This document shows positions 42,338-50,776 of a DNA stretch of 64,000 nucleotides, one piece after another. Under the pieces are notes generated by a model that did not search any database, had not been told where the DNA came from, and saw only the letters and a list, made by a program, of their open reading frames with translations. The stretch covers positions 124,001 through 188,000 of the forward strand of contig JADJTI010000004.1 in assembly GCA_016711265.1 (NCBI GenBank), in the 5' to 3' direction. Made by a program: the position numbers and the translations under genes. The first letter of the stretch is position 1. Each line of letters begins with the position of its first letter. Source of the DNA: Austwickia sp. (lineage in GTDB: Bacteria; Actinomycetota; Actinomycetes; Actinomycetales; Dermatophilaceae).

Positions 42338-42463
42338 CGCCTCCACGGCACCGGGCAGACACAGCCCTACCCCTCAGGACCGCTGTACCGCCCGGGCAAA
42401 GGCATCGTCGCAGCTCACAGGCTCGCGGCCTGATGTCAACAACCGTGAGGGGTAGCGCTGTGT
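42338..42463. repeat. Structured intergenic repeat, copy B
   Basis: Second copy of the element at 13483-13607. Arms 42359-42376 and 42446-42463 pair at 17 of 18 positions; the one mismatch is at the same position as in copy A. The T-A pair of A is C-G here, and two G-U pairs of A are A-U and G-C here. The 69 inner bases are colinear with copy A, with the shared core GCATC.TCGCAG and CACAGGCT. It starts 15 bp after the tsaE stop on the minus strand. Confidence 0.65.
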
Positions 42464-42477
42464 TCGGTGCGCGCCGC

Positions 42478-42969
42478 TCAGCGGGCGCGCCAGCGGGCTC
42501 CGAAGCCGACCAGCCGGCCAACCCGGGGGTCGGCGTCCCCGTCCTCCCCGACGGCCCGCTCCAGCGACACCACGAGGTATCCCGATCCGCCGAGCGACTC
42601 GGCCAGGCCGGTGCCCCACTCCACGACGGTCACCGCGTCCTCGACGTCGGTGTCCAGGTCCAGGTCGTCCAGCTCCACTGCACCGCCGAGCCGATAGGCG
42701 TCCACGTGCACCAGCGCGGGCCCGCCTACCAGCGAGGGGTGGGAGCGCGCAATGACGAAGGTCGGCGAGGTTATCGGGCCGCGCACGCCCAGGCCGTCGG
42801 CCAGGCCCTGCACGAAGGTGGTCTTGCCGGCCCCCAGCTCACCGGCCAGCACCAGCACGTCCCCGGCCCGCAGGCCGGTGGCAAGGTGCGCACCCCAGGC
42901 CCGGGTGTCCTCCGCGGTGGGCAGGGTGCGCTCCTGCGCCCATCGGGCCGGCCCTACGGCACCGGTCAT
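42478..42969 (-). CDS. tsaE: tRNA t6A biosynthesis ATPase TsaE
   Basis: A protein of 163 residues. Walker A LAGELGAGKTTFVQGLADGL, SPTFVIARSHPS, HVDAYRLGGAVELDDLDLD and VVEWGTGLAESL are conserved TsaE blocks. It drives turnover of the TsaBD complex by ATP hydrolysis. ATG at 42969 overlaps the upstream hydrolase stop (ATGA). Confidence 0.95.
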   Translation of the reverse strand: MTGAVGPARWAQERTLPTAEDTRAWGAHLATGLRAGDVLVLAGELGAGKTTFVQGLADGLGVRGPITSPTFVIARSHPSLVGGPALVHVDAYRLGGAVELDDLDLDTDVEDAVTVVEWGTGLAESLGGSGYLVVSLERAVGEDGDADPRVGRLVGFGARWRAR

Positions 42970-44243
42970 GACGGCGGCTCCTGCTCGCGGGGCCGGGTGC
43001 GCAGCCCGCGCCGGCTGCGGCGGTGCAGCGCCCGGCGGGTGGCGGCCTCCTCGTGCCGCCCGACCGGGCCCTGCGCGGACCGGCCGGCGCCCGAGACCAG
43101 GGCGTCCAGGTCGTAGCTGCCGGCCTCGGCTGGGTGCCGGTGAGACCGCTGCACCAGGGCCATGAGCTGCTCGTTCACCAGTTGGGGATGCTCCAGCATG
43201 ATGATGTGGCCCGCCTCCTGGACAACGACGTGCTCGGCCCCGGGCAGCTGCCGGACGATCTCGGCGCTGTGGTCGGGCGGGCACAGTTTGTCGCGGGTGC
43301 CGTTGAGGACCAGCGCCTCCGTCCCCCGGTAGGCGGCCAGCGCCTCGCGCTTGTCGTGGGCGCTGAACCGCGGCATGAACGCCGAAATGGTGTCCATCCG
43401 GGTGCCCACGATCATGTCCGTCGTCAGCTGCGCGATCGAGAGCGGCACCGGCGAACCGAACGAACCCCAATCGACGAAGAAATCGACGATCTCCCTCCCG
43501 GCGCGCACCGTTCCGTCGACAAGATGTTGTCGACTCGCCAGGGTCAGGGCGGCCGCGGGAGCCACCCAGTGGATGAGTTGGCCGATCGGGCGGGCCAGAC
43601 CGAAGGAGACCTCCGCGATGCGTCCGGTCGTGGTCGCCAGGAACGCCGCCCCCACCACCTGCGCGGTGACCTGCTCCTCATCGACGAGCGCCATCGCCAT
43701 CATGGTCATCCCGCCCATAGAGTGCCCCACCAGGACCACGGGCCCGTCGCCGACCGCCGTACGGATGACCATCGACAAGTCCTCACCGAGCTGGTCGATG
43801 TCGTAGCTGTCGCGATCCCCCACCCCGGACCGCCCGTGCCCGCGCTGATCCCACAGCACCACCCGGTACCCGGCCTCACGCAGCGCACGCCGCTGGAACA
43901 CCCAGCTCTGCAGCGACATGCAGTACCCGTGGCTAAACACCACCGTGGGCCTGCCCGGCTGCCCAGCCGACGGGCTGCGCGCTTCGTCGATTTCGACGTG
44001 CAGCGGTACGCCGTCGCTGGCAACCACCACCATCTCGACGTCCGGGGTCTCGACGTAGCTACGGTCCTGTTCGGGGCGGCCGGAGTCCAACGCCACCGCG
44101 GTACGACGGCCGCGCCACAACCGCTCGGCGGCCATACCGGTGGCCGCGGTGACGCCGGCGGCGGCGAGGTTCCACCCGAGCCCGCCGGCCGTACCCGCGC
44201 CGGCGCCTGCCTGCCGTCCGGGCGGCAGTGGCCTCACTCCCAC
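42966..44243 (-). CDS. Alpha/beta hydrolase (second of tandem pair)
   Basis: A protein of 425 residues. Near the N-terminus is a hydrophobic stretch (GWNLAAAGVTAATGMAAERL) that may anchor it to the membrane. The hydrolase core has VVFSHGYCMSLQSWVFQRRA, WDQRGHGRSGVG, nucleophile elbow VLVGHSMGGMTMM, an acid in GTRDKLCPPDHS and catalytic His in EAGHIIMLEHPQ. The substrate is unknown. GTG at 44243 lies inside the end of the upstream paralogue (10-bp overlap). It sits between nnrDE and tsaE. Confidence 0.85.
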   Translation of the reverse strand: MGVRPLPPGRQAGAGAGTAGGLGWNLAAAGVTAATGMAAERLWRGRRTAVALDSGRPEQDRSYVETPDVEMVVVASDGVPLHVEIDEARSPSAGQPGRPTVVFSHGYCMSLQSWVFQRRALREAGYRVVLWDQRGHGRSGVGDRDSYDIDQLGEDLSMVIRTAVGDGPVVLVGHSMGGMTMMAMALVDEEQVTAQVVGAAFLATTTGRIAEVSFGLARPIGQLIHWVAPAAALTLASRQHLVDGTVRAGREIVDFFVDWGSFGSPVPLSIAQLTTDMIVGTRMDTISAFMPRFSAHDKREALAAYRGTEALVLNGTRDKLCPPDHSAEIVRQLPGAEHVVVQEAGHIIMLEHPQLVNEQLMALVQRSHRHPAEAGSYDLDALVSGAGRSAQGPVGRHEEAATRRALHRRSRRGLRTRPREQEPPS

Positions 44244-45514
44244 GGTCGGAGCAGGCCTTTGGGGTGGCTGCGACGTCGTACCTCACGGCGGGCGGCGGCC
44301 ACCTCACGCAGCGCGGCCACCTCGGCCGCCCCCGTGGTCACCCGGGGGGCGATCAGCACGTCCAACGGGTCGAGGGCGGGGTCGGCGTTGCGCCGGGCCC
44401 GCTCGATCAGGGACACCAGCTGTTCGTTCACCAGGTCGGGGTGTTCGAGCATGATGATGTGCCCCGCCTGGGCGACCACGACGTGCTCGGCACCGGGCAC
44501 CAGGCGGATGATCTCGTCGCTGTGACTGGGCGGGGTCAACCGGTCCATCTCGCCGTTGAGCACCAGCGTTTCCACTCGGCGGTAGGCCGCCAGGGCCTCG
44601 CGCTTGTCGTGGGTGCTGAACCGCGGCATGAACGCCGAGATGGTGTCCATCCGGGTGCCCACGATCATGTCCGTCGTCAGCTGCGCGATCGACAACGGCA
44701 CCGGCGAACCGAACGAACCCCAGTCCACGAAGAAGTCGATGATGTCACGGCCGACCTTGACCCCACCGTCGACCAATCCCTGGCGGCTGCTGAGCGTGGA
44801 GGCCGCGGTGGGCGCCATCCGGGCGATCAGCCGTCCCACGGGCCGGGTCAGCCCGAGCGTCATCTCCGACAGCTTGCCGGTGCTGGTCGCCACGAACGCC
44901 GCGCCGATCACCCGCTCGCGGACGAACTCCTCATCGACCAGGCCGAGCGCCATCATGGTCATCCCGCCCATGGAATGCCCGACCAGCACCACCGGCCCCT
45001 CCGGCACGGCCTCCTGCAACACCATCAGCAGGTCTTCACCCAGCTGGTCGATGTCGTAGCTGTCGCGTTCCCCCACCCCGGAGCGGCCGTGCCCGCGCTG
45101 ATCCCAGACCACCACCCGGTAGCCGGCCTCACGCAACGCGCGGCGCTGGAAGACCCAGCACATCGTGGACATGCAGTAGCCGTGGCAGAAGACCACGGTC
45201 GGTCGCGGCGAGCCGGCCTCCTCCTCGGGCACGCCCTCCTGGGCCCTCGACGGGCCGCGGGGGTGGTCGATCTCGACGTGCAGCGGCACCCCGTCGCTGG
45301 CGACCACGACGAGCTCGACGTCCGGGGTCTCGACGTACATCCGGTCACGCTCGTCGCGCCCGGCGTCCAGGGCGACCGCGGTACGCCGGCCGCGGTTGAG
45401 CCGGTCGGCGGCGATGCCCGCGGCAGCCGTCAACGCACCGGCGGCGATCCCCCACCCGACCCCGGCAATCCCCGCCGGCCCGGCCGTGGACGACCCGGCT
45501 GACTGACCGCCCAT
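44234..45514 (-). CDS. Alpha/beta hydrolase (first of tandem pair)
   Basis: A protein of 426 residues, closely related along its whole length to the next gene: hydrophobic N-terminus, VVFCHGYCMSTMCWVFQRRA, WDQRGHGRSGVGERDSYDID, VLVGHSMGGMTMMALGLVDE and AQAGHIIMLEHPDLVNEQ. The segment DFFVDWGSFGSPVPLSIAQL is identical in both. ATG at 45514 is chosen because GGAGG lies five bases before it; the ATG at 45526 lacks a site. A good promoter lies upstream, so the tsa operon may start here. Confidence 0.87.
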   Translation of the reverse strand: MGGQSAGSSTAGPAGIAGVGWGIAAGALTAAAGIAADRLNRGRRTAVALDAGRDERDRMYVETPDVELVVVASDGVPLHVEIDHPRGPSRAQEGVPEEEAGSPRPTVVFCHGYCMSTMCWVFQRRALREAGYRVVVWDQRGHGRSGVGERDSYDIDQLGEDLLMVLQEAVPEGPVVLVGHSMGGMTMMALGLVDEEFVRERVIGAAFVATSTGKLSEMTLGLTRPVGRLIARMAPTAASTLSSRQGLVDGGVKVGRDIIDFFVDWGSFGSPVPLSIAQLTTDMIVGTRMDTISAFMPRFSTHDKREALAAYRRVETLVLNGEMDRLTPPSHSDEIIRLVPGAEHVVVAQAGHIIMLEHPDLVNEQLVSLIERARRNADPALDPLDVLIAPRVTTGAAEVAALREVAAARREVRRRSHPKGLLRPWE

Positions 45515-45589
45515 GCACGCCTCCATCCCGTTCGCGATCTCGAGGCCCGGAGCAGCCCCGCTCGCAGAGATGCACCCAGGCCGGAGCTG

Positions 45590-45618
45590 ACCGTACTGAC
45601 CGGTTACCTCACCGTCAA
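45590..45618 (-). promoter_or_regulatory. Promoter of the hydrolase-tsa operon
   Basis: On the minus strand TTGACG (45613-45618), a spacer of exactly 17 bases, and TACGGT (45590-45595). It ends about 75 bases upstream of the ATG at 45514. The best -35/-10 pair seen in the window. Confidence 0.65.
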
Positions 45619-45649
45619 CGGTCGATCAGGGCATATTCCTTCCCGCAGT

Positions 45650-45680
45650 CCCTCCCGAGAGGCCCGAGGGGCCGGGAGGG
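45650..45680 (-). terminator. Hairpin after nnrDE
   Basis: CCCTCCCG (45650-45657) pairs with CGGGAGGG (45673-45680), with a further GGCCC/GGGCC inside. It lies 27 bases past the nnrDE stop, before the next promoter. Confidence 0.6.
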
Positions 45681-45706
45681 TCTGGGGCGGTAGCCGTGTC
45701 GTTCGC

Positions 45707-47263
45707 TCAGACGTCCTCCTCGTCCTCGAGGTCATCGTCGGGTTCATCGGGCCACAGACTCGGTCGCTGCAACAACCGGGCGATGACGGCGGGCAGGGCG
45801 TGGGCGACGCCGAGCGCCCGAACCGGGCCGCCGGGGTTGGCCTCCACCCCCGCCAGTCCGTGGACCAGGGCCGCCAGCGATCCGGCCTCGAGCGGGTCGA
45901 GGCCGGCGGCCAACAACATGCCCGCCACACCGGCCAGGACGTCCCCGGACCCGGCGGTGGCCAGCCACGGCGGGGCGTCCGCCTGGGCGCGCACCGGCAA
46001 ACCGCTCTTGGGCGGCGGCACGATGACCGTTACCGAGCCTTTGAGCAGCACGGTCGCGTGCAGCAGCTCGGCCGCCCGGGCGGCGGTGGCCACCGGCAGC
46101 TCCCGGACCGTCGCCGCGTCCAGGGGGGACTGACCGGCGCGGGGCGGATCGATCCGGTTGAGTAACCGGGCCAGCTCCCCAGCGTGCGGGGTCAGCAAGG
46201 TGCGGGCGCCGGCCCGTGGGCGCGGCGCGTCCAGCAACTCCAACGCGCCGGCGTCCACCACACACGGCGCATCGCCGGCCAGCACGTCCAAGGCGGCGGC
46301 GACCTGCTCGCTGTCGTCCGGATCGAGCCCGGGACCCACCACCCACGCCTGCACCTGACCGGTCCCCAGCACCGCCTCGGGCACCTGCGAACGCACCAGT
46401 GCCGACGCGACCGGCGGGCCGACGTACCGGACCATCCCGGCACCCGCGCAGACCGCCGCCGTGACCGTGAGCAGGGCCGCCCCGGCGTACCGTTCGCCAC
46501 CGGCGACCACCCCGAGGACGCCGCGTGAGTATTTGTCGGAGTCAGCTCCCGGCACCGGCCACAGCGCGGCGACGTCGTCGTGGATGAGCCGCTCGGCGCT
46601 GGGCGCCGTGGTCATCTCCAGGCCGATGTCCACGACCGTCAGCACCCCGCAGGCCGGTGAGGTGACCAGCACGTGGACCGGTTTGGCCACCCCGAAGGTC
46701 ACCGTCTCATCGGCCCGCAGGCACAGGGTGGCCGGCGTCAGCCCCGCCGGATCGGCACCGCTGGGAAGGTCCACCGCGACGACGTAGGCATCCGGTGGGA
46801 CGGCCTTGAGCAGGGCGGCCAGGTGGTGACGGTAGGCCTTGCCGGGGAAACCGGGGCGCCCGCCAATGCCCGCGATCCCGTCGATGACCAGGTCGGCCTC
46901 GCCGACGGCGTCCAGGGCGTGGCCGAGCTGGTCATCGTCGGTGGCGTCCACGATCACGCACCCGGCCGCCTTCGCCGCAGCCAGACCGGGGCCGTGCACC
47001 TCCGAGGCCACCAGCACGCAGGTCACGCCGGCGACGGCGGGCCGTCCGGCCAGCTTGGCGGCCGCCCACAGGGCGTCGCCACCGTTGCCGCCCGACCCGG
47101 CCAGGACCACGATCCGCGAGCCGTGCTCGGGGTCCAGGCGGGCGGCAACCACCTCCGCCAGTCCGGCTGCGGCCCGGTCCATGAGGGCGCCCTCGGGTAG
47201 CGGTTCCATCGCCCGGGCCTCGGCCTCGCGAACATCGGGCACACTCCATGCCTGGGTGGGCAC
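45707..47263 (-). CDS. nnrD: Bifunctional NAD(P)H-hydrate epimerase / dehydratase
   Basis: A protein of 518 residues that fuses two repair activities. The N-terminal half (to about 225) is the YjeF_N epimerase: LMDRAAAGLAEVVAARL, VVLAGSGGNGGDALWAA, VIDGIAGIGGRPGF. The C-terminal half is the ADP-dependent dehydratase of the ribokinase fold: SRGVLGVVAGGERYAGAALL, LLTPHAGELARLL and ATAGSGDVLAGVAGMLLAAG. Together they repair hydrated NADH and NADPH. GTG at 47263 follows GAGAGGGGAA. It lies downstream of acpS and ends in a very acidic tail. Confidence 0.94.
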   Translation of the reverse strand: MPTQAWSVPDVREAEARAMEPLPEGALMDRAAAGLAEVVAARLDPEHGSRIVVLAGSGGNGGDALWAAAKLAGRPAVAGVTCVLVASEVHGPGLAAAKAAGCVIVDATDDDQLGHALDAVGEADLVIDGIAGIGGRPGFPGKAYRHHLAALLKAVPPDAYVVAVDLPSGADPAGLTPATLCLRADETVTFGVAKPVHVLVTSPACGVLTVVDIGLEMTTAPSAERLIHDDVAALWPVPGADSDKYSRGVLGVVAGGERYAGAALLTVTAAVCAGAGMVRYVGPPVASALVRSQVPEAVLGTGQVQAWVVGPGLDPDDSEQVAAALDVLAGDAPCVVDAGALELLDAPRPRAGARTLLTPHAGELARLLNRIDPPRAGQSPLDAATVRELPVATAARAAELLHATVLLKGSVTVIVPPPKSGLPVRAQADAPPWLATAGSGDVLAGVAGMLLAAGLDPLEAGSLAALVHGLAGVEANPGGPVRALGVAHALPAVIARLLQRPSLWPDEPDDDLEDEEDV

Positions 47264-47289
47264 GGTCTTCCCCTCTCGACGGCTTCCAC

Positions 47290-47640
47290 TCAGCCCTCGG
47301 CGACGACCACCGCACTGGCCACGCCGCCGTCATGGGTCAGCGACACGTGCCAGGTGCGCACACCGGCGTCTCGGGCTGCCGCTGCCACGGTACCGCTGAC
47401 CTCCACGACCGGGCGCCCGCCGGAGCCGCGGCGGACTTCGGCATCGGTCCAGGCCAGGCCACCGGGCGAACCCAGCGCCTTGGCGATCGCCTCCTTGGCC
47501 GCGAACCGGGCCGCCAGCGAAGCCGGCGGCAGGTCCCGCTCGGCCGGGGTGAACAACCGCTCCCGCAGCCGGGGATGGCGCGCCAGCGTCTGCTCGAAAC
47601 GCGCCAGGTCGACGACGTCGATGCCGACCCCCACGATCAT
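47290..47640 (-). CDS. acpS: Holo-[acyl-carrier-protein] synthase
   Basis: A protein of 116 residues, normal AcpS size. IVGVGIDVVDLARFEQTL holds the Mg-binding Asp, and AARFAAKEAIAKALG the catalytic Glu/Lys. WHVSLTHDGGVASAVVVAEG ends the protein. It attaches 4'-phosphopantetheine from CoA to acyl carrier proteins. ATG at 47640 follows AGGTGAG. It lies between glmS and nnrDE on the same strand. Confidence 0.95.
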   Translation of the reverse strand: MIVGVGIDVVDLARFEQTLARHPRLRERLFTPAERDLPPASLAARFAAKEAIAKALGSPGGLAWTDAEVRRGSGGRPVVEVSGTVAAAARDAGVRTWHVSLTHDGGVASAVVVAEG

Positions 47641-47695
47641 CGCGCTCACCTGCCGCCGGGCCGTCGGGCCGCTGGGTTGCCGGGCCGCCGGGCGT

Positions 47696-49555
47696 TCACT
47701 CCACCGTGACGCTCTTGGCCAGGTTTCGGGGCTGATCGACGTCCAGGCCCTTGGCCGTGGCCAGTTCACACGCGAACACCTGCAGGGGCACGATCGCCAG
47801 CAACGGCGACAGCAGCGGGGGCGCCTGCGGGATGGTGATCACCTCGTCCGCGAACGGCGCCACCGAGTCGTCGCCCTCGTCGGCGATCACCAGGGTCCGG
47901 GCTCCCCGGGCCCGGATCTCCTGAATGTTGGAGACCACCTTGTCGTGCAGGCTGTGCGGGGTGTCCGGCCCGGGGACCACGATGAACACCGGTTGGCCCG
48001 CGTCGATCAGCGCGATCGGCCCGTGCTTGAGCTCCCCGGCGGCAAAACCCTCGGCGTGGATGTAGGCCAGCTCCTTGAGCTTGAGCGCCCCCTCCATGGC
48101 CACCGGGTAGCCGACGTGCCGACCGAGGAAAAGCACCGACCGGCTGTCGGCCATGAACCTGGCGATCTCGCGCACCCGGTCCATCCGGCCCAGCAGGGTC
48201 TCAATCTTGTCCGGGATGGCCGCCAGTTCGCGCAGGATCTCCGGTACGTCGGCCGCGGCCTGAGCCTCTCGCAGCTGGGTGAGGTAGAGCCCGAGGATGT
48301 AACAGGCGGTGATCTGGGCCAGAAACGCCTTGGTGGAGGCCACCGCGATCTCGGGGCCGGCGTGGGTGTACAGCACCGCGTCGGATTCCCGCGGGATGGT
48401 CGCGCCGTGGGTGTTGCAGATCGAGATGGTGCGGGCCCCCAGCTGCCGGGCGTACTTGACGGCCATCAGGGTGTCCATGGTCTCCCCGGACTGACTGATC
48501 GAGACCACCAGGGTGCGCTCGTCGATCACCGGGTCCCGGTAGCGGAACTCGTGCGCGAGCTCGACCTCGCAGGGGATCCGGGTCCAGTGCTCGATGGCGT
48601 ACTTGGCGACCATCCCGGCGTACGACGCGGTGCCGCAGGCCACGATGACGATCTTGTCGATGGCCCGCAGGTCGGCCTCGTCGATGCGCACCTCGTCCAG
48701 GGCCAACCGGCCCTGCGGGGTGCTGCGGCCCAGCAGGGTGTCGGCCACCGCGTGCGGCTGCTCGTGGATCTCCTTCTCCATGAAGGTGGGGAAGCCGTTC
48801 TTCTCGGCCGCTGCCGCATCCCAGGTGACCTCGAACGGCGTACCGTGTGCCGGGTTTCCGGCGAAGTCGATCACCTCCGCCGAATCCGCAGTGATCGTGA
48901 CGATCTGGTCCTGGCCGAGCTCGACGGCGCGGCGGGTGTATCCGATGAACGCCGCGACGTCGCTGCCCAGGAAGTTCTCGCCGTCGCCCAGTCCCAGGAC
49001 CAGCGGGGAGTTCCGGCGCGCCGCCACGACTACCCCCGGGGCGTCGGCGTGGACGGCCAGCAGGGTGAAGGCGCCCTCCAGCCGGTTGACGACCTGACGC
49101 ATCGCCGCCGTGAGGTCCTGGGCCTCCTCGTAGGCGATTGCCAGCAGCTGGGCGGCGACCTCGGTGTCGGTCTCGGAGGTGAAGGTGATGCCCTGGGCCA
49201 GCAACTGCGACTTGAGGGCGTGGAAGTTCTCGATGATCCCGTTGTGGATGACGGCGAGTTTGCCGTCGGTGCCGCCGCGGTGCGGGTGGGCGTTCTGGTC
49301 GGTAGGACCGCCGTGGGTCGCCCACCGGGTATGTCCGATGCCGGTCGAGGAGGGCGGCATCGGGTGCTCGGCCAACAACTCCCGCAGATTCGCCAGCTTG
49401 CCGGCCCGCTTGGCCGTGGCCACCTCATGCCCGTTGACCAGGGCAACCCCCGCCGAGTCGTACCCCCGGTACTCCAGGCGGGCCAGGCCCTCCATCACCA
49501 CGTCGAGCGCGCGCTCATCGGCGCCCGGGCCGACGTACCCCACAATTCCGCACAT
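47696..49555 (-). CDS. glmS: Glutamine-fructose-6-phosphate aminotransferase (isomerizing)
   Basis: A protein of 619 residues. The start MCGIVGYVGPGADERALDVV exposes the nucleophilic Cys2 of the glutaminase domain; HTRWATHGGPTDQNAHPH is also conserved. Two SIS domains follow (VACGTASYAGMVAKY, SQSGETMDTLMAVKYARQL), and it ends NLAKSVTVE. It makes glucosamine-6-phosphate for peptidoglycan and mycothiol. A TACCCT box ends 6 bases before the ATG, so the mRNA is probably leaderless. No glmS ribozyme is expected or seen. Divergent from coaA. Confidence 0.97.
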   Translation of the reverse strand: MCGIVGYVGPGADERALDVVMEGLARLEYRGYDSAGVALVNGHEVATAKRAGKLANLRELLAEHPMPPSSTGIGHTRWATHGGPTDQNAHPHRGGTDGKLAVIHNGIIENFHALKSQLLAQGITFTSETDTEVAAQLLAIAYEEAQDLTAAMRQVVNRLEGAFTLLAVHADAPGVVVAARRNSPLVLGLGDGENFLGSDVAAFIGYTRRAVELGQDQIVTITADSAEVIDFAGNPAHGTPFEVTWDAAAAEKNGFPTFMEKEIHEQPHAVADTLLGRSTPQGRLALDEVRIDEADLRAIDKIVIVACGTASYAGMVAKYAIEHWTRIPCEVELAHEFRYRDPVIDERTLVVSISQSGETMDTLMAVKYARQLGARTISICNTHGATIPRESDAVLYTHAGPEIAVASTKAFLAQITACYILGLYLTQLREAQAAADVPEILRELAAIPDKIETLLGRMDRVREIARFMADSRSVLFLGRHVGYPVAMEGALKLKELAYIHAEGFAAGELKHGPIALIDAGQPVFIVVPGPDTPHSLHDKVVSNIQEIRARGARTLVIADEGDDSVAPFADEVITIPQAPPLLSPLLAIVPLQVFACELATAKGLDVDQPRNLAKSVTVE

Positions 49556-49561
49556 TCCTCA

Positions 49562-49567
49562 AGGGTA
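49562..49567 (-). promoter_or_regulatory. -10 box, leaderless promoter of glmS
   Basis: TACCCT on the minus strand with 6 bases to the ATG at 49555. The GAGGA between them abuts the ATG, too close to act as a normal ribosome site. Confidence 0.5.
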
Positions 49568-49621
49568 ACCCGGGCGTATTCGCCCCGGCCGACGGTTCCC
49601 GGAGTCCAGAATGGCCACGTG

Positions 49622-50572
49622 GTGTCTGCTCTGGAGAGCATCCCGTCACCGTACGTCGAGCTCGACAGGGCGGCGTGGGCGCGGTTGCGACGCGCGCACC
49701 CGATGAGCCTGAATGATGCCGACCTGGCTCGGCTCTCAGGTGTCGGTGAACGCCTGGACATGCAGGAGATCGAAGAGGTCTACCTGCCGCTGTCGCGACT
49801 CCTGTCCTTCTACGTCGAGGGCACCTCGAACCTGCACCAGGTGACCTCGAACTTCCTCGGCGAGGCGCCCGAGCGGACCCCGTTCGTGATCGGGGTCGCC
49901 GGATCGGTGGCGGTCGGCAAATCGACCACCGCGCGCATCCTGCGCGAGATGCTCGCTCGCTGGCCCTCGACGCCGCATGTGGAGCTGCTCACCACGGACG
50001 GCTTTCTGTTCCCGAATGCCGAGCTGACCCGCCGGGGCATCATGCACCGTAAGGGGTTCCCGGAGTCCTACGACCAACGGGCGCTGCTGCGCTTCGTCGC
50101 CGAGGTGAAGGCTGGACAAGAGATTGTCACCGCGCCGGTGTACAGCCACCTGACCTATGACATCGTCCCGGGCGAGCACATCGTGGTCCATCGCCCCGAC
50201 GTACTCATCGTGGAGGGCCTGAACGTGCTGCAGGCCCCCAGGCTGCGGGCGGACGGGCGGTACGGCCTGGCGGTCAGCGACTTCTTCGACTTCTCGGTGT
50301 ACGTGGACGCCAACATCGAGCACATCCGCAGCTGGTACATCGACCGGTTCCTACGGCTGCGCAAGACGGCGTTCACCCAGCCCGGCTCGTACTGGCAGCG
50401 GTACGCCGCCCTGTCCGACGCCGAGGCCACCGCGACGGCGGACGAGATCTGGCGCACCATCAACGAGCCGAACCTGGTCGGGAACGTGGTGACCACCCGG
50501 GGCCGGGCCTCGCTGATCCTGACCAAGGGGCGCGACCACGGCGTGCGCAATGTGCTGCTGCGCAAGCTCTAG
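49622..50572 (+). CDS. coaA: Type I pantothenate kinase
   Basis: A protein of 316 residues. It starts VSALESIPSPYVELDRAAWA, as other actinobacterial CoaA do, and has the P-loop GVAGSVAVGKSTTARILREM, LLTTDGFLFPNAELTRRG, HRKGFPESYDQRALLRF and VIVEGLNVLQAP. It catalyses the first committed step of CoA synthesis. Two GTG codons stand in a row (49619, 49622); the second is used, without a clear ribosome site. An open frame continues far upstream but is antisense to glmS. A 40-bp palindrome follows. Confidence 0.95.
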   Translation: MSALESIPSPYVELDRAAWARLRRAHPMSLNDADLARLSGVGERLDMQEIEEVYLPLSRLLSFYVEGTSNLHQVTSNFLGEAPERTPFVIGVAGSVAVGKSTTARILREMLARWPSTPHVELLTTDGFLFPNAELTRRGIMHRKGFPESYDQRALLRFVAEVKAGQEIVTAPVYSHLTYDIVPGEHIVVHRPDVLIVEGLNVLQAPRLRADGRYGLAVSDFFDFSVYVDANIEHIRSWYIDRFLRLRKTAFTQPGSYWQRYAALSDAEATATADEIWRTINEPNLVGNVVTTRGRASLILTKGRDHGVRNVLLRKL

Positions 50573-50642
50573 CCGCGCTTAGCCCACTGAGCCCGCTTCG
50601 CCCGCCGAACTCAAACCCACGCCCCTCGCTCAGACCCACGCC

Positions 50643-50682
50643 CCTCGCCGGGACCCACGAAGCTTCGTGGGTCCCGGCGAGG
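50643..50682. terminator. 40-bp perfect palindrome between coaA and the transglycosylase
   Basis: A perfect inverted repeat without spacer, centred on AAGCTT, with arms CTCGCCGGGACCCACGAAG and complement. It lies between two convergent genes and would fold into a hairpin in either transcript, so it is read as a bidirectional terminator. Around it, ACCCACGCCCCTCGC occurs twice in tandem and GTGGGTCCCGGCG recurs near 50686. Confidence 0.7.
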
Positions 50683-50776
50683 AAGGTGGGTCCCGGCGCG
50701 AGGAAGGCAGGGAACGCGGGTCCCGGACAGGGGCCCCGAGGCCTGCGGGGTCGGCGCCTGCCCCCGCGGAGAACCG

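Noticed and set aside
47354..49618. Very long plus-strand open frame that runs into coaA
   Set aside because: It is antisense to acpS and glmS, which are certain genes, and arises from high GC. The real coaA starts at 49622.
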